A stretch of 64,000 bases of DNA, taken from the NCBI RefSeq assembly GCF_900100315.1, contig NZ_FNFF01000004.1, positions 491,523 through 555,522 on the forward strand. The letters run 5' to 3'. A program made the translations under genes and the position numbers. This DNA is from Streptomyces indicus. Lineage in GTDB: Bacteria; Actinomycetota; Actinomycetes; Streptomycetales; Streptomycetaceae. Positions 36,980 to 45,237 of the stretch are shown here, piece by piece (the stretch's first letter is position 1; every line of letters starts with the position of its first letter). The notes below the pieces were generated by a model. The model did not search any database and had not been told where the DNA came from. It worked only from the letters and a program-made list of their open reading frames with translations.

Positions 36980-38011
36980 TCAGTCCCGCTCGCAGACGAA
37001 GATCGCCGTACCGGGGATCAGTGAGCCCCGCAGCGGGGACCAGCCGCCCCATTCCTGGCTGTTCCACTCCGGCCATTCCGGTTCGACCAGATCCACGAGC
37101 CGGAACCCGGCCGCGACCACGTCCCGCACCCGGTCCCCGACGGTCCGGTGGTGCTCGACGTACACTGCGCGGCCCTGCTCGTCCTGCTCCACGTACGGCG
37201 TGCGGTCGAAGTACGAGGCCGACACCGAAAGGCCCTCGGGCCCCGGCTCGTCCGGGAACGCCCAGCGGATCGGGTGCGTGACCGAGAAGACGAAGCGGGC
37301 GCCGGGGCGCAGCACCCGCCGCACCTCCCGCAGGACCTGCACCGGGTCGGCGACGAAGGGGAGCGCCCCGTACGCCGAGCACGCGAGGTCGAAGGAGCCG
37401 TCCGCGAACGGCAGGGCGCCCGCGTCCGCCTCCACCAGGCCCACGCCCTCGGCGCCGATCCGCAGCGCGTGCTGCAACTGCCGGTGCGAGAGGTCGAGCG
37501 CCACCGGACGCGCGCCCTGCGCGGCCAGCCAGCGCGCGCACTGGGCGGCGCCCGCACCGATCTCCAGGACGGAGCGGCCCTTCAGCTCCGCCGCCGGACC
37601 GAGCAGTCCGGCCTCCGCCTCGTCGAGCCCTTCCGGACCCCAGACGAAACGGTCGTCGCCGAGGAAGGCGCCGTGGTCGCTCTGGTACTCGTCGGCGTTC
37701 CGGTCCCACCAGCCCCGGCTGGCGCGGCTGCTCTCGGCGACGTCGGTGGCACGGCGCGTGGCGGTCGCGTCCTCGTCCACGGAGCCGGCGGCATCGGCGG
37801 GGGATGCGTCGTGACGGGGCTGCGCATGCGGCGGACCTGCGCCCTCGGCGGGCGTGGTCCGGGCGGGTGCAGAAGTGCGGTCGGCGGGCTCTTGGATGAT
37901 GGGCTCCCACGTCGTAAGGTGCGGTACGTCCGTCGGCCGGAGAGGCCGGCCGAGGTCCTTTTCCGGACCGCCGGATCCTGCTGCCGCAAGACCCTGCGGG
38001 CGGCGGACCAC
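36980..38011 (-). CDS. Class I SAM-dependent methyltransferase
   Basis: A methyltransferase with motif I EIGAGAAQCARWLAAQG, the acidic DLSHRQLQHAL, LVEADAGALPFADGSFDL and the post-motif YGALPFVADPVQVLREVRRV, followed by RFVFSVTHPIRWAFPDEPG. The substrate is unknown. The conserved part begins near WWDRNADEY (about 37710). Before that lies an Ala/Pro/Thr-rich stretch with no ATG nearby: GTG at 38011 gives 343 residues, GTG at 37780 gives 266, and ATG at 38161 would reach into the rpsA leader. The start is therefore uncertain. It is divergent from rpsA. Confidence 0.85.
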   Translation of the reverse strand: MVRRPQGLAAAGSGGPEKDLGRPLRPTDVPHLTTWEPIIQEPADRTSAPARTTPAEGAGPPHAQPRHDASPADAAGSVDEDATATRRATDVAESSRASRGWWDRNADEYQSDHGAFLGDDRFVWGPEGLDEAEAGLLGPAAELKGRSVLEIGAGAAQCARWLAAQGARPVALDLSHRQLQHALRIGAEGVGLVEADAGALPFADGSFDLACSAYGALPFVADPVQVLREVRRVLRPGARFVFSVTHPIRWAFPDEPGPEGLSVSASYFDRTPYVEQDEQGRAVYVEHHRTVGDRVRDVVAAGFRLVDLVEPEWPEWNSQEWGGWSPLRGSLIPGTAIFVCERD

Positions 38012-38097
38012 GGGGGCGTGAGCGACCCCGATGGCCTCGTGCGACAGTTTTTGTGCCGGGTATGCGGCGATCCGCCCCGGGTGTGCGCCTTCGCGCA

Positions 38098-38126
38098 TTG
38101 ACCCTGCCCGACAGCCCCCGTATGCT
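38098..38126 (+). promoter_or_regulatory. rpsA: rpsA promoter, near-consensus vegetative type
   Basis: TTGACC (38098-38103), a 17-base spacer and TATGCT (38121-38126) form a good principal-sigma promoter, the best match in the window. Transcription would start near 38133, leaving a leader of about 190 bases before the rpsA ATG. Confidence 0.8.
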
Positions 38127-38132
38127 ACAAGT

Positions 38133-38325
38133 TGCGCTGCGAGCCTGCGCTCCTCAGACATAGCAGGCTGCGCTCGCGTCTGTTGTATGTCCCCTCGGTT
38201 GTCGAGGCGCCTCGGAGTTTCTCCGGATAGGCGCTTCCTAGGCTGTCCGGCTTCTTCAGAGCGAAATCGGCTCCCGGCGTAGCAGTACCTACGACTTCAA
38301 TGTCCGTACCGGAGCCCTTTCCCAC
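38133..38325 (+). other. Long structured rpsA leader
   Basis: About 190 bases of apparent 5' UTR. AGCCTGC (38142-38148) can pair with GCAGGCT (38163-38169), extended by imperfect flanking GC pairs. A GAGGCGCCTC palindrome lies near 38200, and a UCCGG/CCGGA pairing follows. Autoregulation of S1 through its leader is known in proteobacteria; whether this leader acts that way is inference. Confidence 0.45.
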
Positions 38326-39831
38326 ATGACGAGCAGCACCGAGACCACCGCCACCACTCCGCAGGTTGCGGTCAACGACATCGGTAACGAGGAAGCCTTC
38401 CTCGCCGCGATCGACGAGACGATCAAGTACTTCAACGACGGCGACATCGTCGACGGCGTCATCGTGAAGGTCGACCGGGACGAGGTCCTGCTCGACATCG
38501 GTTACAAGACCGAAGGCGTCATCCCCTCCCGCGAGCTTTCGATCAAGCACGACGTCGACCCCAACGAGGTCGTCGCCGTGGGCGATGAGATCGAGGCCCT
38601 GGTTCTCCAGAAGGAGGACAAGGAAGGCCGCCTCATCCTGTCCAAGAAGCGCGCTCAGTACGAGCGTGCCTGGGGCACGATCGAGAAGATCAAGGAAGAG
38701 GACGGCATCGTCACCGGTACCGTCATCGAGGTCGTCAAGGGTGGTCTCATCCTCGACATCGGCCTCCGCGGCTTCCTCCCGGCCTCCCTGGTCGAGATGC
38801 GTCGCGTCCGCGACCTCCAGCCCTACGTGGGCAAGGAGCTCGAGGCGAAGATCATCGAGCTGGACAAGAACCGCAACAACGTGGTCCTGTCCCGCCGTGC
38901 CTGGCTGGAGCAGACCCAGTCCGAGGTCCGCCAGACGTTCCTCACCACCCTGCAGAAGGGCCAGGTCCGCTCCGGCGTCGTGTCCTCGATCGTCAACTTC
39001 GGTGCCTTCGTGGACCTGGGTGGCGTCGACGGTCTCGTCCACGTCTCCGAGCTCTCCTGGAAGCACATCGACCACCCCTCCGAGGTTGTCGAGGTCGGCC
39101 AGGAAGTCACCGTCGAGGTCCTCGACGTCGACATGGACCGCGAGCGCGTCTCCCTGTCGCTCAAGGCGACGCAGGAAGACCCGTGGCAGCAGTTCGCCCG
39201 TACGCACCAGATCGGTCAGGTCGTCCCGGGTAAGGTCACGAAGCTCGTTCCGTTCGGTGCGTTCGTCCGCGTCGACGAGGGCATCGAGGGTCTGGTCCAC
39301 ATCTCCGAGCTGGCCGAGCGCCACGTGGAGATCCCGGAGCAGGTCGTCCAGGTCAACGACGAGATCTTCGTCAAGGTCATCGACATCGACCTCGAGCGCC
39401 GCCGCATCAGCCTCTCGCTGAAGCAGGCCAACGAGTCCTTCGGTGCCGACCCGGCCTCGGTCGAGTTCGACCCGACCCTGTACGGCATGGCCGCGTCGTA
39501 CGACGACCAGGGCAACTACATCTACCCCGAGGGCTTCGACCCCGAGACCAACGACTGGCTCGAGGGCTACGAGGCTCAGCGCGAGGCCTGGGAGACCCAG
39601 TACGCCGAGGCGCAGCAGCGCTTCGAGCAGCACCAGGCTCAGGTCATCAAGTCCCGCGAGGCCGACGCCCAGGCTGCGGCCGAGGGTGGCGACGCCGCTG
39701 CTGCCGCCCCGTCCGCGGGTGGCCAGGGTGGCGGTTCGTACTCCTCCGAGGGTGCGGACAACTCCGGCGCGCTCGCCTCTGACGAGGCCCTCGCCGCGCT
39801 CCGCGAGAAGCTGGCCGGCGGCCAGAGCTGA
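38326..39831 (+). CDS. rpsA: 30S ribosomal protein S1
   Basis: A 501-residue actinobacterial-length S1 with four S1/OB RNA-binding domains (about residues 34-108, 125-195, 212-283 and 298-371). Typical segments are GDIVDGVIVKVDRDEVLLDI, LRGFLPASLVEMRRV, NFGAFVDLGGVDGLVHVSEL and PFGAFVRVDEGIEGLVHISE. The C-terminal ~120 residues are a Glu/Gln-rich and then Ala/Gly-rich tail. S1 binds mRNA for initiation on the 30S subunit. It is driven by a strong promoter and closed by a canonical terminator. Confidence 0.98.
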   Translation: MTSSTETTATTPQVAVNDIGNEEAFLAAIDETIKYFNDGDIVDGVIVKVDRDEVLLDIGYKTEGVIPSRELSIKHDVDPNEVVAVGDEIEALVLQKEDKEGRLILSKKRAQYERAWGTIEKIKEEDGIVTGTVIEVVKGGLILDIGLRGFLPASLVEMRRVRDLQPYVGKELEAKIIELDKNRNNVVLSRRAWLEQTQSEVRQTFLTTLQKGQVRSGVVSSIVNFGAFVDLGGVDGLVHVSELSWKHIDHPSEVVEVGQEVTVEVLDVDMDRERVSLSLKATQEDPWQQFARTHQIGQVVPGKVTKLVPFGAFVRVDEGIEGLVHISELAERHVEIPEQVVQVNDEIFVKVIDIDLERRRISLSLKQANESFGADPASVEFDPTLYGMAASYDDQGNYIYPEGFDPETNDWLEGYEAQREAWETQYAEAQQRFEQHQAQVIKSREADAQAAAEGGDAAAAAPSAGGQGGGSYSSEGADNSGALASDEALAALREKLAGGQS

Positions 39832-39864
39832 AGCTCCGCTCGCTGAGCGGTAGTTGACTGCGAC

Positions 39865-39909
39865 CGAGGCCCGCATTCCCTTCGGGGGGTGCGGGCCTCG
39901 GTGTTTTTT
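39865..39909 (+). terminator. rpsA intrinsic terminator
   Basis: An 11-bp stem (CGAGGCCCGCA with its complement) is followed two bases later by a run of six Ts. It is the most classical rho-independent terminator in the window. Confidence 0.93.
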
Positions 39910-40322
39910 GTGTGCGGGTGAGGTGTTCGGCCCCGGCGGGTCGGTGCTGCTCCGCTGCTCCGCGGCGGTAGGGATGGGGCGGGGCTGAAGCCCCACGCCC
40001 GACGGCCTCCGCGGGGCTCCGCCCCTTGCACCCCCGGTCGGCGCCGGGGTTCGGACCCGGCGGTCCGTGTTGCTCCGCTGCTCGCTTCCGGGCGCGTCCC
40101 CCCGCCTCCGGACCGCGCCCACCTTCGCCTCCGGGCCGTGCCCCCCACCTCCGGGCCGCGGACGTCCCCGCGCACCCTTCGAGAGGAGCCCGTGTCCCAG
40201 GGGGACGTCTCCCTCGGCAAGATTCCCCACCACGCCAAGAAAGGCGTGGCCGTACGGGTGTTGGGGAATGTCGTGCGGAGCGTGGGCGTTGTTGCGTACG
40301 GACACGAGGAGGAGCGGTCACT
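39910..40322. other. Spacer between rpsA and PAC2 gene with nested hairpin
   Basis: A 413-base gap. Positions 39925-40130 hold GC-rich inverted and direct repeats of the intergenic type also seen before polA. At 40222-40269 a nested structure is visible: outer arms ATTCCCCA/TGGGGAAT and an inner hairpin CCACGCC-AAGAAA-GGCGTGG, ending 53 bases before the PAC2 start. No convincing gene. Confidence 0.5.
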
Positions 40323-41261
40323 GTGGCTGACGCGACGAGTTTGTACGAATGGGATGCCAAGGGTCTCGCCGTGGCCGACATGGCGCTGGCGCAGGACTCG
40401 GCCGGGCTTGTGATGCTCTACCACTTCGACGGCTACATCGACGCGGGCGAGACCGGTGAGCAGATCATCGAGGAGCTGGGCGACGCCCTGCCCGGCCAGG
40501 TCGTGGCGCGCTTCGACCACGACCGGCTCGTGGACTACCGGGCACGGCGCCCGCTGCTGACCTTCCAGCGCGACCAGTGGGTGGACTACGAGGAGCCCGC
40601 CATCGAGGTGCGGCTGCTCCAGGACGCCACCGGCGCGCCCTTCCTGGTGCTCGCCGGACCCGAGCCCGACGTCGAGTGGGAGCTGTTCGCCCAGGCCGTC
40701 GGCGAGGTCGTCGAGCGGCTCGGCGTACGGCTCGCGGTGAACTTCCACGGGATCCCGATGGGCGTCCCGCACACCCGCCCCGTCGGCCTGACCCCGCACG
40801 GCAACCGCACCGACCTCGTCCCCGGGCACCGCAGCCCCTTCGACGAGGCGCAGGTCCCGGGCAGCGCGGCGGCCCTGGTCGAGTACCGGCTGATCCAGGC
40901 CGGACACGACGTGCTGGGCGTCGCGGCCCACGTACCGCACTACATCGCGCGCTCGGCGTACCCGGACGCCGCCCTGACCGTCCTGGAGACGATCACCTCG
41001 GCCACCGGCCTGGTGCTGCCGGCCGTGGCGCACGCGCTGCGCACCCAGGCGCACCGCACGCAGAACGAGATCGAGCGCCAGATCCAGGAGGGCGACGAGG
41101 AGCTGGTCGCGATGGTGCAGGGCCTGGAGCACCAGTACGACGCGGCGGCCGGCGCCGAGACCCGCGGCAACATGCTCGCCGAGCCGGTCGAGATCCCCAC
41201 GGCGGATGAGATCGGCCGTGAGCTGGAGCAGTTCCTGGCGGAGCGGGACACCGACAAGTAA
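40323..41261 (+). CDS. PAC2 family protein
   Basis: A 312-residue member of the PAC2 (proteasome assembly chaperone 2-like) family, common in actinobacteria that have a proteasome. Recognisable are [56 protein letters not shown] and [21 protein letters not shown] helical C-terminal extension carries [13 protein letters not shown]. Its bacterial function is not established. GTG at 40323 follows GAGGAGG. The final 19 bases are duplicated in tandem across the stop codon. Confidence 0.88.
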   Translation: MADATSLYEWDAKGLAVADMALAQDSAGLVMLYHFDGYIDAGETGEQIIEELGDALPGQVVARFDHDRLVDYRARRPLLTFQRDQWVDYEEPAIEVRLLQDATGAPFLVLAGPEPDVEWELFAQAVGEVVERLGVRLAVNFHGIPMGVPHTRPVGLTPHGNRTDLVPGHRSPFDEAQVPGSAAALVEYRLIQAGHDVLGVAAHVPHYIARSAYPDAALTVLETITSATGLVLPAVAHALRTQAHRTQNEIERQIQEGDEELVAMVQGLEHQYDAAAGAETRGNMLAEPVEIPTADEIGRELEQFLAERDTDK

Positions 41262-41279
41262 GCGGGACACCGACAAGTA
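41242..41279 (+). repeat. 19-bp exact tandem duplication across a stop codon
   Basis: AGCGGGACACCGACAAGTA occurs twice in direct succession (41242-41260, 41261-41279). The first copy encodes the last residues of the PAC2 protein and its stop straddles the junction; the second is untranslated. Confidence 0.95.
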
Positions 41280-41290
41280 GCAGTGCAGTC

Positions 41291-41323
41291 CAGGGTGCCC
41301 CCGGCGGTCCCGGGGGCACCCTG
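41291..41323 (+). terminator. PAC2 gene terminator
   Basis: A 14-bp perfect stem (CAGGGTGCCCCCGG with its complement) closes on a CGGTC loop, 29 bases after the stop and just before the coaE promoter. Confidence 0.85.
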
Positions 41324-41358
41324 GGCAGAGAGTGAAGGCAGGGCCTAGGCTTCCGCTC

Positions 41359-41961
41359 ATGCTGAAGGTGGGTCTGACCGGTGGCATCGGCGCCGGCAAG
41401 AGTTCGGTTTCGCGGCTGCTCGACGCGTACGGTGCCGTCCTGATCGACGCGGATCAGATCGCCCGTGAGGTGGTCGCCCCGGGAACTCCCGGTCTGGCAG
41501 CGGTCGTCGAAGCCTTCGGCGAGGAGATCCTCGCCCAGGACGGCTCCCTCGACCGCCCCCGCCTCGGGTCGATCGTGTTCGCCGACCCCGAGCGGCTCGC
41601 CGTGCTCAACGGGATCGTGCACCCCCTCGTCGGCGCCCGCTCGGCCGAGCTGGAGCGGGCCGCCGCCGAGGACGCCGTCGTGGTCCACGACGTACCGCTG
41701 CTCGCCGAGAACGGACTCGCACCGCTTTACGACCTCGTGATCGTGGTGGACGCCCAGCCCGAGACGCAGCTCGACCGTCTCGTACGGCTGCGGGGCATGA
41801 GCGAGGACGACGCGCGGGCCCGTATGGCGGCCCAGGCCACCCGTGAGAAGCGCTTGGAGATCGCCGACATCGTGATCGACAACGACGGGCCGCTGGACGC
41901 CCTGGAACCGCAGGTCCGTGCGGTCTGGGAGCAGCTGCGCACGCGCGCGGCGCGCGGCTGA
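41359..41961 (+). CDS. coaE: Dephospho-CoA kinase
   Basis: A 200-residue kinase phosphorylating the 3'-hydroxyl of dephospho-CoA, the last step of coenzyme A synthesis. The P-loop is [17 protein letters not shown] at the N-terminus, followed by [47 protein letters not shown] and [18 protein letters not shown]. It is standard length. A TAGGCT -10 element sits 7 bases before ATG at 41359 and there is no ribosome site, so the mRNA is probably leaderless. A DUF3592 gene follows after 15 bases. Confidence 0.95.
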   Translation: MLKVGLTGGIGAGKSSVSRLLDAYGAVLIDADQIAREVVAPGTPGLAAVVEAFGEEILAQDGSLDRPRLGSIVFADPERLAVLNGIVHPLVGARSAELERAAAEDAVVVHDVPLLAENGLAPLYDLVIVVDAQPETQLDRLVRLRGMSEDDARARMAAQATREKRLEIADIVIDNDGPLDALEPQVRAVWEQLRTRAARG

Positions 41962-41976
41962 CGGGGCGGCGCGGAC

Positions 41977-42360
41977 GTGGTCGTTCTCGCGGCGCTCACC
42001 GCGCTCGGCGGTCTGGTCGCGCTGCTCGCCGGCGCGTACGGGCTGTGGCAGACCCGGCGGCTCGCGGCCGCGGGCGAGGCGGTGACTGCATTGGTCAAAC
42101 CGGCGCCCCAGGGGGCTGAGCGGCCGCTGCTGCAATTCGTGACCCTCGACGGCCGCGTCATGGAAGTGCCCTCGCCGGTGCCGCCGAGCCGCCGTCTCCC
42201 GCTCAGGACCGGCACGGAGGTGCGGATCGCCTACGATCCCGGCGACCCCCGCGCCGTCCTGCTGCCCGGCAGCGAGCGGATCCGGCTCGACCAGGGCTTC
42301 GTCGCGGCCGGGGCGGCACTCGTCGTGCTCGGCGCGGTGCTCGCGGTGACACTGGGCTGA
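41977..42360 (+). CDS. DUF3592-type membrane protein
   Basis: A 127-residue protein with an N-terminal helix (LAALTALGGLVALLAGAYGL), a central ~65-residue beta domain with GTEVRIAYDPGDPRAVLL, typical of DUF3592, and a C-terminal helix (GAALVVLGAVLAVTL). Topology is helix-outside domain-helix. Function is unknown. GTG at 41977 lies 15 bases after the coaE stop, so the two probably share a transcript. Confidence 0.75.
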   Translation: MVVLAALTALGGLVALLAGAYGLWQTRRLAAAGEAVTALVKPAPQGAERPLLQFVTLDGRVMEVPSPVPPSRRLPLRTGTEVRIAYDPGDPRAVLLPGSERIRLDQGFVAAGAALVVLGAVLAVTLG

Positions 42361-42439
42361 GCGGTCACCCGTCCGGGCCGCGTATGGGGTGCAGGGTGCC
42401 GGGGCAGCGTAAAGGCAGCAGAGGCATATGCGTAGGACC

Positions 42440-42514
42440 GCCGTACGTGCGGTACGCGGAGGCTGCCGTACGTGAGGCTGCTGCTGTACAGGGGGGCCGC
42501 CGTACGTGGCGGCC
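42440..42514. repeat. Three GCCGTACGTG motifs upstream of the TPR gene
   Basis: Identical GCCGTACGTG copies start at 42440, 42465 and 42499. The third lies in a perfect hairpin, GGCCGCC-GTACGT-GGCGGCC (42495-42514). They fall in the 222-base gap before the TPR protein and could be operator sites or part of an RNA leader. Confidence 0.5.
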
Positions 42515-42582
42515 GGCACGGTGTGCGGAATGGCTCGGGAGCGACAGGCGTTGAAGGTGATCGGCCAGCGGAAGGATGCGGC

Positions 42583-42966
42583 GTGCCGGAGAACAATGGA
42601 CGTGGACGGACCCCGGAGACGGACGTCATCGACTTCCGGGCGGCCGAGCAGCTGCTCGAGGCGCGCGATCCGCGCGGGGCGATCAAACTGCTCGACGCGG
42701 TGATCGAGGCCCATCCCGAGCACACGGCGGCGCGGCTGCTGCGGGCCCGCGCCTTCTTCGCGGGGGCCCAACTGCGCGCCGCGGAGCTGGAGTTCTCGAT
42801 CGTCCTGGAACGTGAGCCGGACAACGCCTTCGCGCACTTCGCGCTCGCCCGCACCTACGAGCGGATGAGCCGCCCCGGCCCCGCCAAGCGCCACTTCCGG
42901 CTCGCCGCGGCGCTCGATCCGCAGCCGGAGTATCTGGCGGCGGCACGCTTCGACGAGGCCGGGTAG
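42583..42966 (+). CDS. Tetratricopeptide-repeat protein
   Basis: A 127-residue protein of about three TPR units: AAEQLLEARDPRGAIKLLDA, PEHTAARLLRARAFFAGAQL and PDNAFAHFALARTYERMSRP, with the usual Ala/Gly/Leu pattern. TPRs mediate protein contacts; the partner is unknown. GTG at 42583 was chosen because AAGGA lies 7 bases upstream and the TPR begins soon after; the open frame extends further without coding character. It ends shortly before the convergent binding-protein gene. Confidence 0.82.
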   Translation: MPENNGRGRTPETDVIDFRAAEQLLEARDPRGAIKLLDAVIEAHPEHTAARLLRARAFFAGAQLRAAELEFSIVLEREPDNAFAHFALARTYERMSRPGPAKRHFRLAAALDPQPEYLAAARFDEAG

Positions 42967-43019
42967 CGGCCAGGCCGCCCGGCGCGCCCCGGGGGCGGGC
43001 CAGGCGGCGGGGGAGCGGG

Positions 43020-44156
43020 TCAGCCCGAGTGCAGGACCCGGAAACTGCCCGGATCGGCCGGATCGCGGTCGGCGATCTGGACCGGCGGCCACGCCCACTG
43101 CCAGATGCCCGTACCCGACGTGCGCGAGAACCGGATGAGTCCGCGCGTGCCATCGACCGCGACCTCGGACCAGGCCGCGGCGGTCCGTTCCCAGGCCGCG
43201 GCCGTTTCCTCCGGGGCCACGCCCTGCGTGCGCAGCACCTCGGCGAGCACCGCCACGGTGTCGTACCCCTCGAACCCGACGAACGACGGCGCCGCGCCCA
43301 GGCGCTCCCGCAGGTCCTGCCCGACCCGCGTGCCCAGCGGGCCGAACCGCTCCGGCAGATAGCGCAGGAACGGCACGCCGGCCCCGTCCGCCCCGAGCTG
43401 CTCGGCCCAGGAGGCGAACTCGGGCTGTCCGGCCGGGGCGCCGATCAGGACCCCGCCCAGGCGCGGGTCCGCCCGCACGGCCCGGACGAGCGGTACGGCG
43501 GGCTCGGGATGGCCCACGAGCAGCAGCAGGGCGGTCGCCTCGTGGGCGGCCAGGCCGCCGCAGAGGGCGCGCGGGTCCTCGTGCTCCGGCAGCCCGAGCT
43601 CGACGACCGTGCCGCCCAGGGGTGCGAGGTGCTCCCGCAGGATGCCGGTGCCTGCGGCCCAGTAGACGCTCGGCTGCGCGGCCACGGCGATACGGCGATG
43701 GCCCGCCTTGAGCAGGAAGTCCGCGTAGAGCCGCCAGCCGTGCGACTGGGCCGGGGCGATCCGGGCGACCCGGTGAGCAGGCTCATCGGTGAGGGTGTCG
43801 ATGACCGCGGAGGAGCACAGGAAGGGCAGGCCGAGCGCCTCGGCCCGGGCGGCGGCGGCACGGGCGACCACGCTGTGGTACTCGCCCACGAGCGCGGCCA
43901 CCCCGAGACCGGCCAGCTCGGCCACGGCCTCCGCGGCCCGCTGCGGATCGGCCCCGGTGTCCCGTATCAGCAGCTCCAGGGGACGGCCCGCGATCCCGCC
44001 GTCGGCATTGACCTCGTCCACCGCCAACTCGAGCCCGGCGATGAGGTGTTGACCCGCCTCGGCCCAGCCGGGCGCGGAGAGCGGGGCGAGGGCGCCGATG
44101 CGGACAGGGGTCTCTTCTCGCCGCGTCGGCGGCACCTGGGTGACCATGCCCCACAT
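43020..44156 (-). CDS. Periplasmic-binding-protein-like ligand-binding protein, no signal
   Basis: A 378-residue type I periplasmic-binding fold of the Leu/amide-binding group: VRIGALAPLSAPGWAEAGQH, ELAVDEVNADGGIAGRPLEL, DTGADPQRAAEAVAELA, ALVGEYHSVVARAAAARAEA and FVGFEGYDTVAVLAEVLR. No signal peptide or lipobox is visible, because the domain begins within 20 residues, and no permease or ATPase genes adjoin. It could be a cytoplasmic ligand sensor of the AmiC/FmdD kind. ATG 44156 or ATG 44147 are both possible. It is divergent from a DUF6343 gene across a repeat-bearing region. Confidence 0.82.
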   Translation of the reverse strand: MWGMVTQVPPTRREETPVRIGALAPLSAPGWAEAGQHLIAGLELAVDEVNADGGIAGRPLELLIRDTGADPQRAAEAVAELAGLGVAALVGEYHSVVARAAAARAEALGLPFLCSSAVIDTLTDEPAHRVARIAPAQSHGWRLYADFLLKAGHRRIAVAAQPSVYWAAGTGILREHLAPLGGTVVELGLPEHEDPRALCGGLAAHEATALLLLVGHPEPAVPLVRAVRADPRLGGVLIGAPAGQPEFASWAEQLGADGAGVPFLRYLPERFGPLGTRVGQDLRERLGAAPSFVGFEGYDTVAVLAEVLRTQGVAPEETAAAWERTAAAWSEVAVDGTRGLIRFSRTSGTGIWQWAWPPVQIADRDPADPGSFRVLHSG

Positions 44157-44185
44157 TGCATCCGGGGGCGGTGTCCCCGGGCAAG

Positions 44186-44230
44186 CGGTTTCGGGTCATG
44201 GTCGGTTTCGGGGCCCACGCCGGTTTCGGG
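44186..44230. repeat. Three CGGTTTCGGG iterons in divergent promoter region
   Basis: Exact copies start at 44186, 44203 and 44221, spaced 17 and 18 bases. They are followed at 44241-44260 by the near-palindrome GATGCCCGATCGGGTGCATC. Both lie between the binding-protein gene (minus) and the DUF6343 gene (plus). Confidence 0.6.
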
Positions 44231-44308
44231 GCACGTCCCTGATGCCCGATCGGGTGCATCCTGGAAAGAGCAGGAAGCAGGAGGTCTGCTCCCCGGAGGT
44301 GAGCGGCG

Positions 44309-44605
44309 ATGCGTCGTACCGGCAGTGAGCCGTTGACCGCGCGCAGTCCCCTCCGGCTGCGCTTCTGGCTCGGTCTGTGGGGTCTGCTGTGGGCCATCGC
44401 GGGCACCGTCGCGTTCGCGCTCGCCGGGCGAACCGGCTGGGCGGTGGCGTGCGGGGTGCTGTGGCTGGTGATCACGGTGGACCTGGTCCTCGTCCTGCGC
44501 CACATCAAGCAGGGGCCGCACTACCAGCCGGGCCCGGACGTGCCGCCGTACGAGCCGGACCGCGGTGGTCCTGGGCCGGGCGGTGTGCGGCGCGGTGACG
44601 GCTGA
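44309..44605 (+). CDS. DUF6343 small membrane protein
   Basis: A 98-residue protein beginning MRRTGSEPLTARSPLRLR, the typical DUF6343 start, then two membrane helices (FWLGLWGLLWAIAGTVAFAL and WAVACGVLWLVITVDLVLVL) and a Pro/Gly-rich cytoplasmic tail. Known as a conserved actinobacterial membrane protein with no assigned role. GGAGGTGA precedes the ATG at good spacing. Confidence 0.83.
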   Translation: MRRTGSEPLTARSPLRLRFWLGLWGLLWAIAGTVAFALAGRTGWAVACGVLWLVITVDLVLVLRHIKQGPHYQPGPDVPPYEPDRGGPGPGGVRRGDG

Positions 44606-44659
44606 GATCCGTCAGCTTCGTACAAGACGCGGGGCCGGCCCGCGCGTGAAGCTGGCCGC

Positions 44660-45073
44660 ATGGACACCCACCCGGCCAAGCCCGCCGCCCCCGTGAACCT
44701 GACCGCCGCGCTCGCGTCCTTCGAGGAGGTCTACAGCCCGCGAATCGTCGCGCGCATGAACGACTACGACGTACGGATCGCCCACACCGAAGGCGAGCAC
44801 GTGTGGCACGTCCACGAGGACACCGACGAGTTCTTCCTCGTGCTCGACGGACGCTTCGACATCGCGCTGCGCGACGGCGAGGGGAAGGAATCAACGGTCG
44901 TGCTGCACAAGGGAGATGTGTTCGTGGTGCCGCGCGGCACCGAGCACAAGCCCTCCTCGCCCGGCGGCTCCATCCTGATGTTCGAGCCGTCGGGGACGGC
45001 GTCGACGGGGGACCGGTACGAGGGGGAGCTGCCGGACCACGTGGACAGCACCACCGGGCATGAACTCGCCTGA
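44660..45073 (+). CDS. Cupin-domain protein
   Basis: A 137-residue single cupin. Motif 1 HVWHVHEDTDEFFLVLDGRF contains the His-x-His...Glu metal ligands, and motif 2 KGDVFVVPRGTEHKP the last His. The first ~30 residues form an alpha-helical lead. The family is broad (isomerases, dioxygenases, stress proteins) and the substrate is unknown. It lies 54 bases after the DUF6343 gene, with no strong ribosome site. Confidence 0.83.
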   Translation: MDTHPAKPAAPVNLTAALASFEEVYSPRIVARMNDYDVRIAHTEGEHVWHVHEDTDEFFLVLDGRFDIALRDGEGKESTVVLHKGDVFVVPRGTEHKPSSPGGSILMFEPSGTASTGDRYEGELPDHVDSTTGHELA

Positions 45074-45237
45074 CCCGTCGAGGAGTTCGCGCGGAGCGGC
45101 GGAGAGTTCGCGTGCTCGGAACACGTACGAGAAAAGTGCGGTCCCACCGATGAGTTCGGACCGCACCCCGGGTCTATCCCTGTGACAGCGCGACCAAGCG
45201 CCCGCCTCCCTTCACAAGGATCCCCGAGGAGCAGCTC

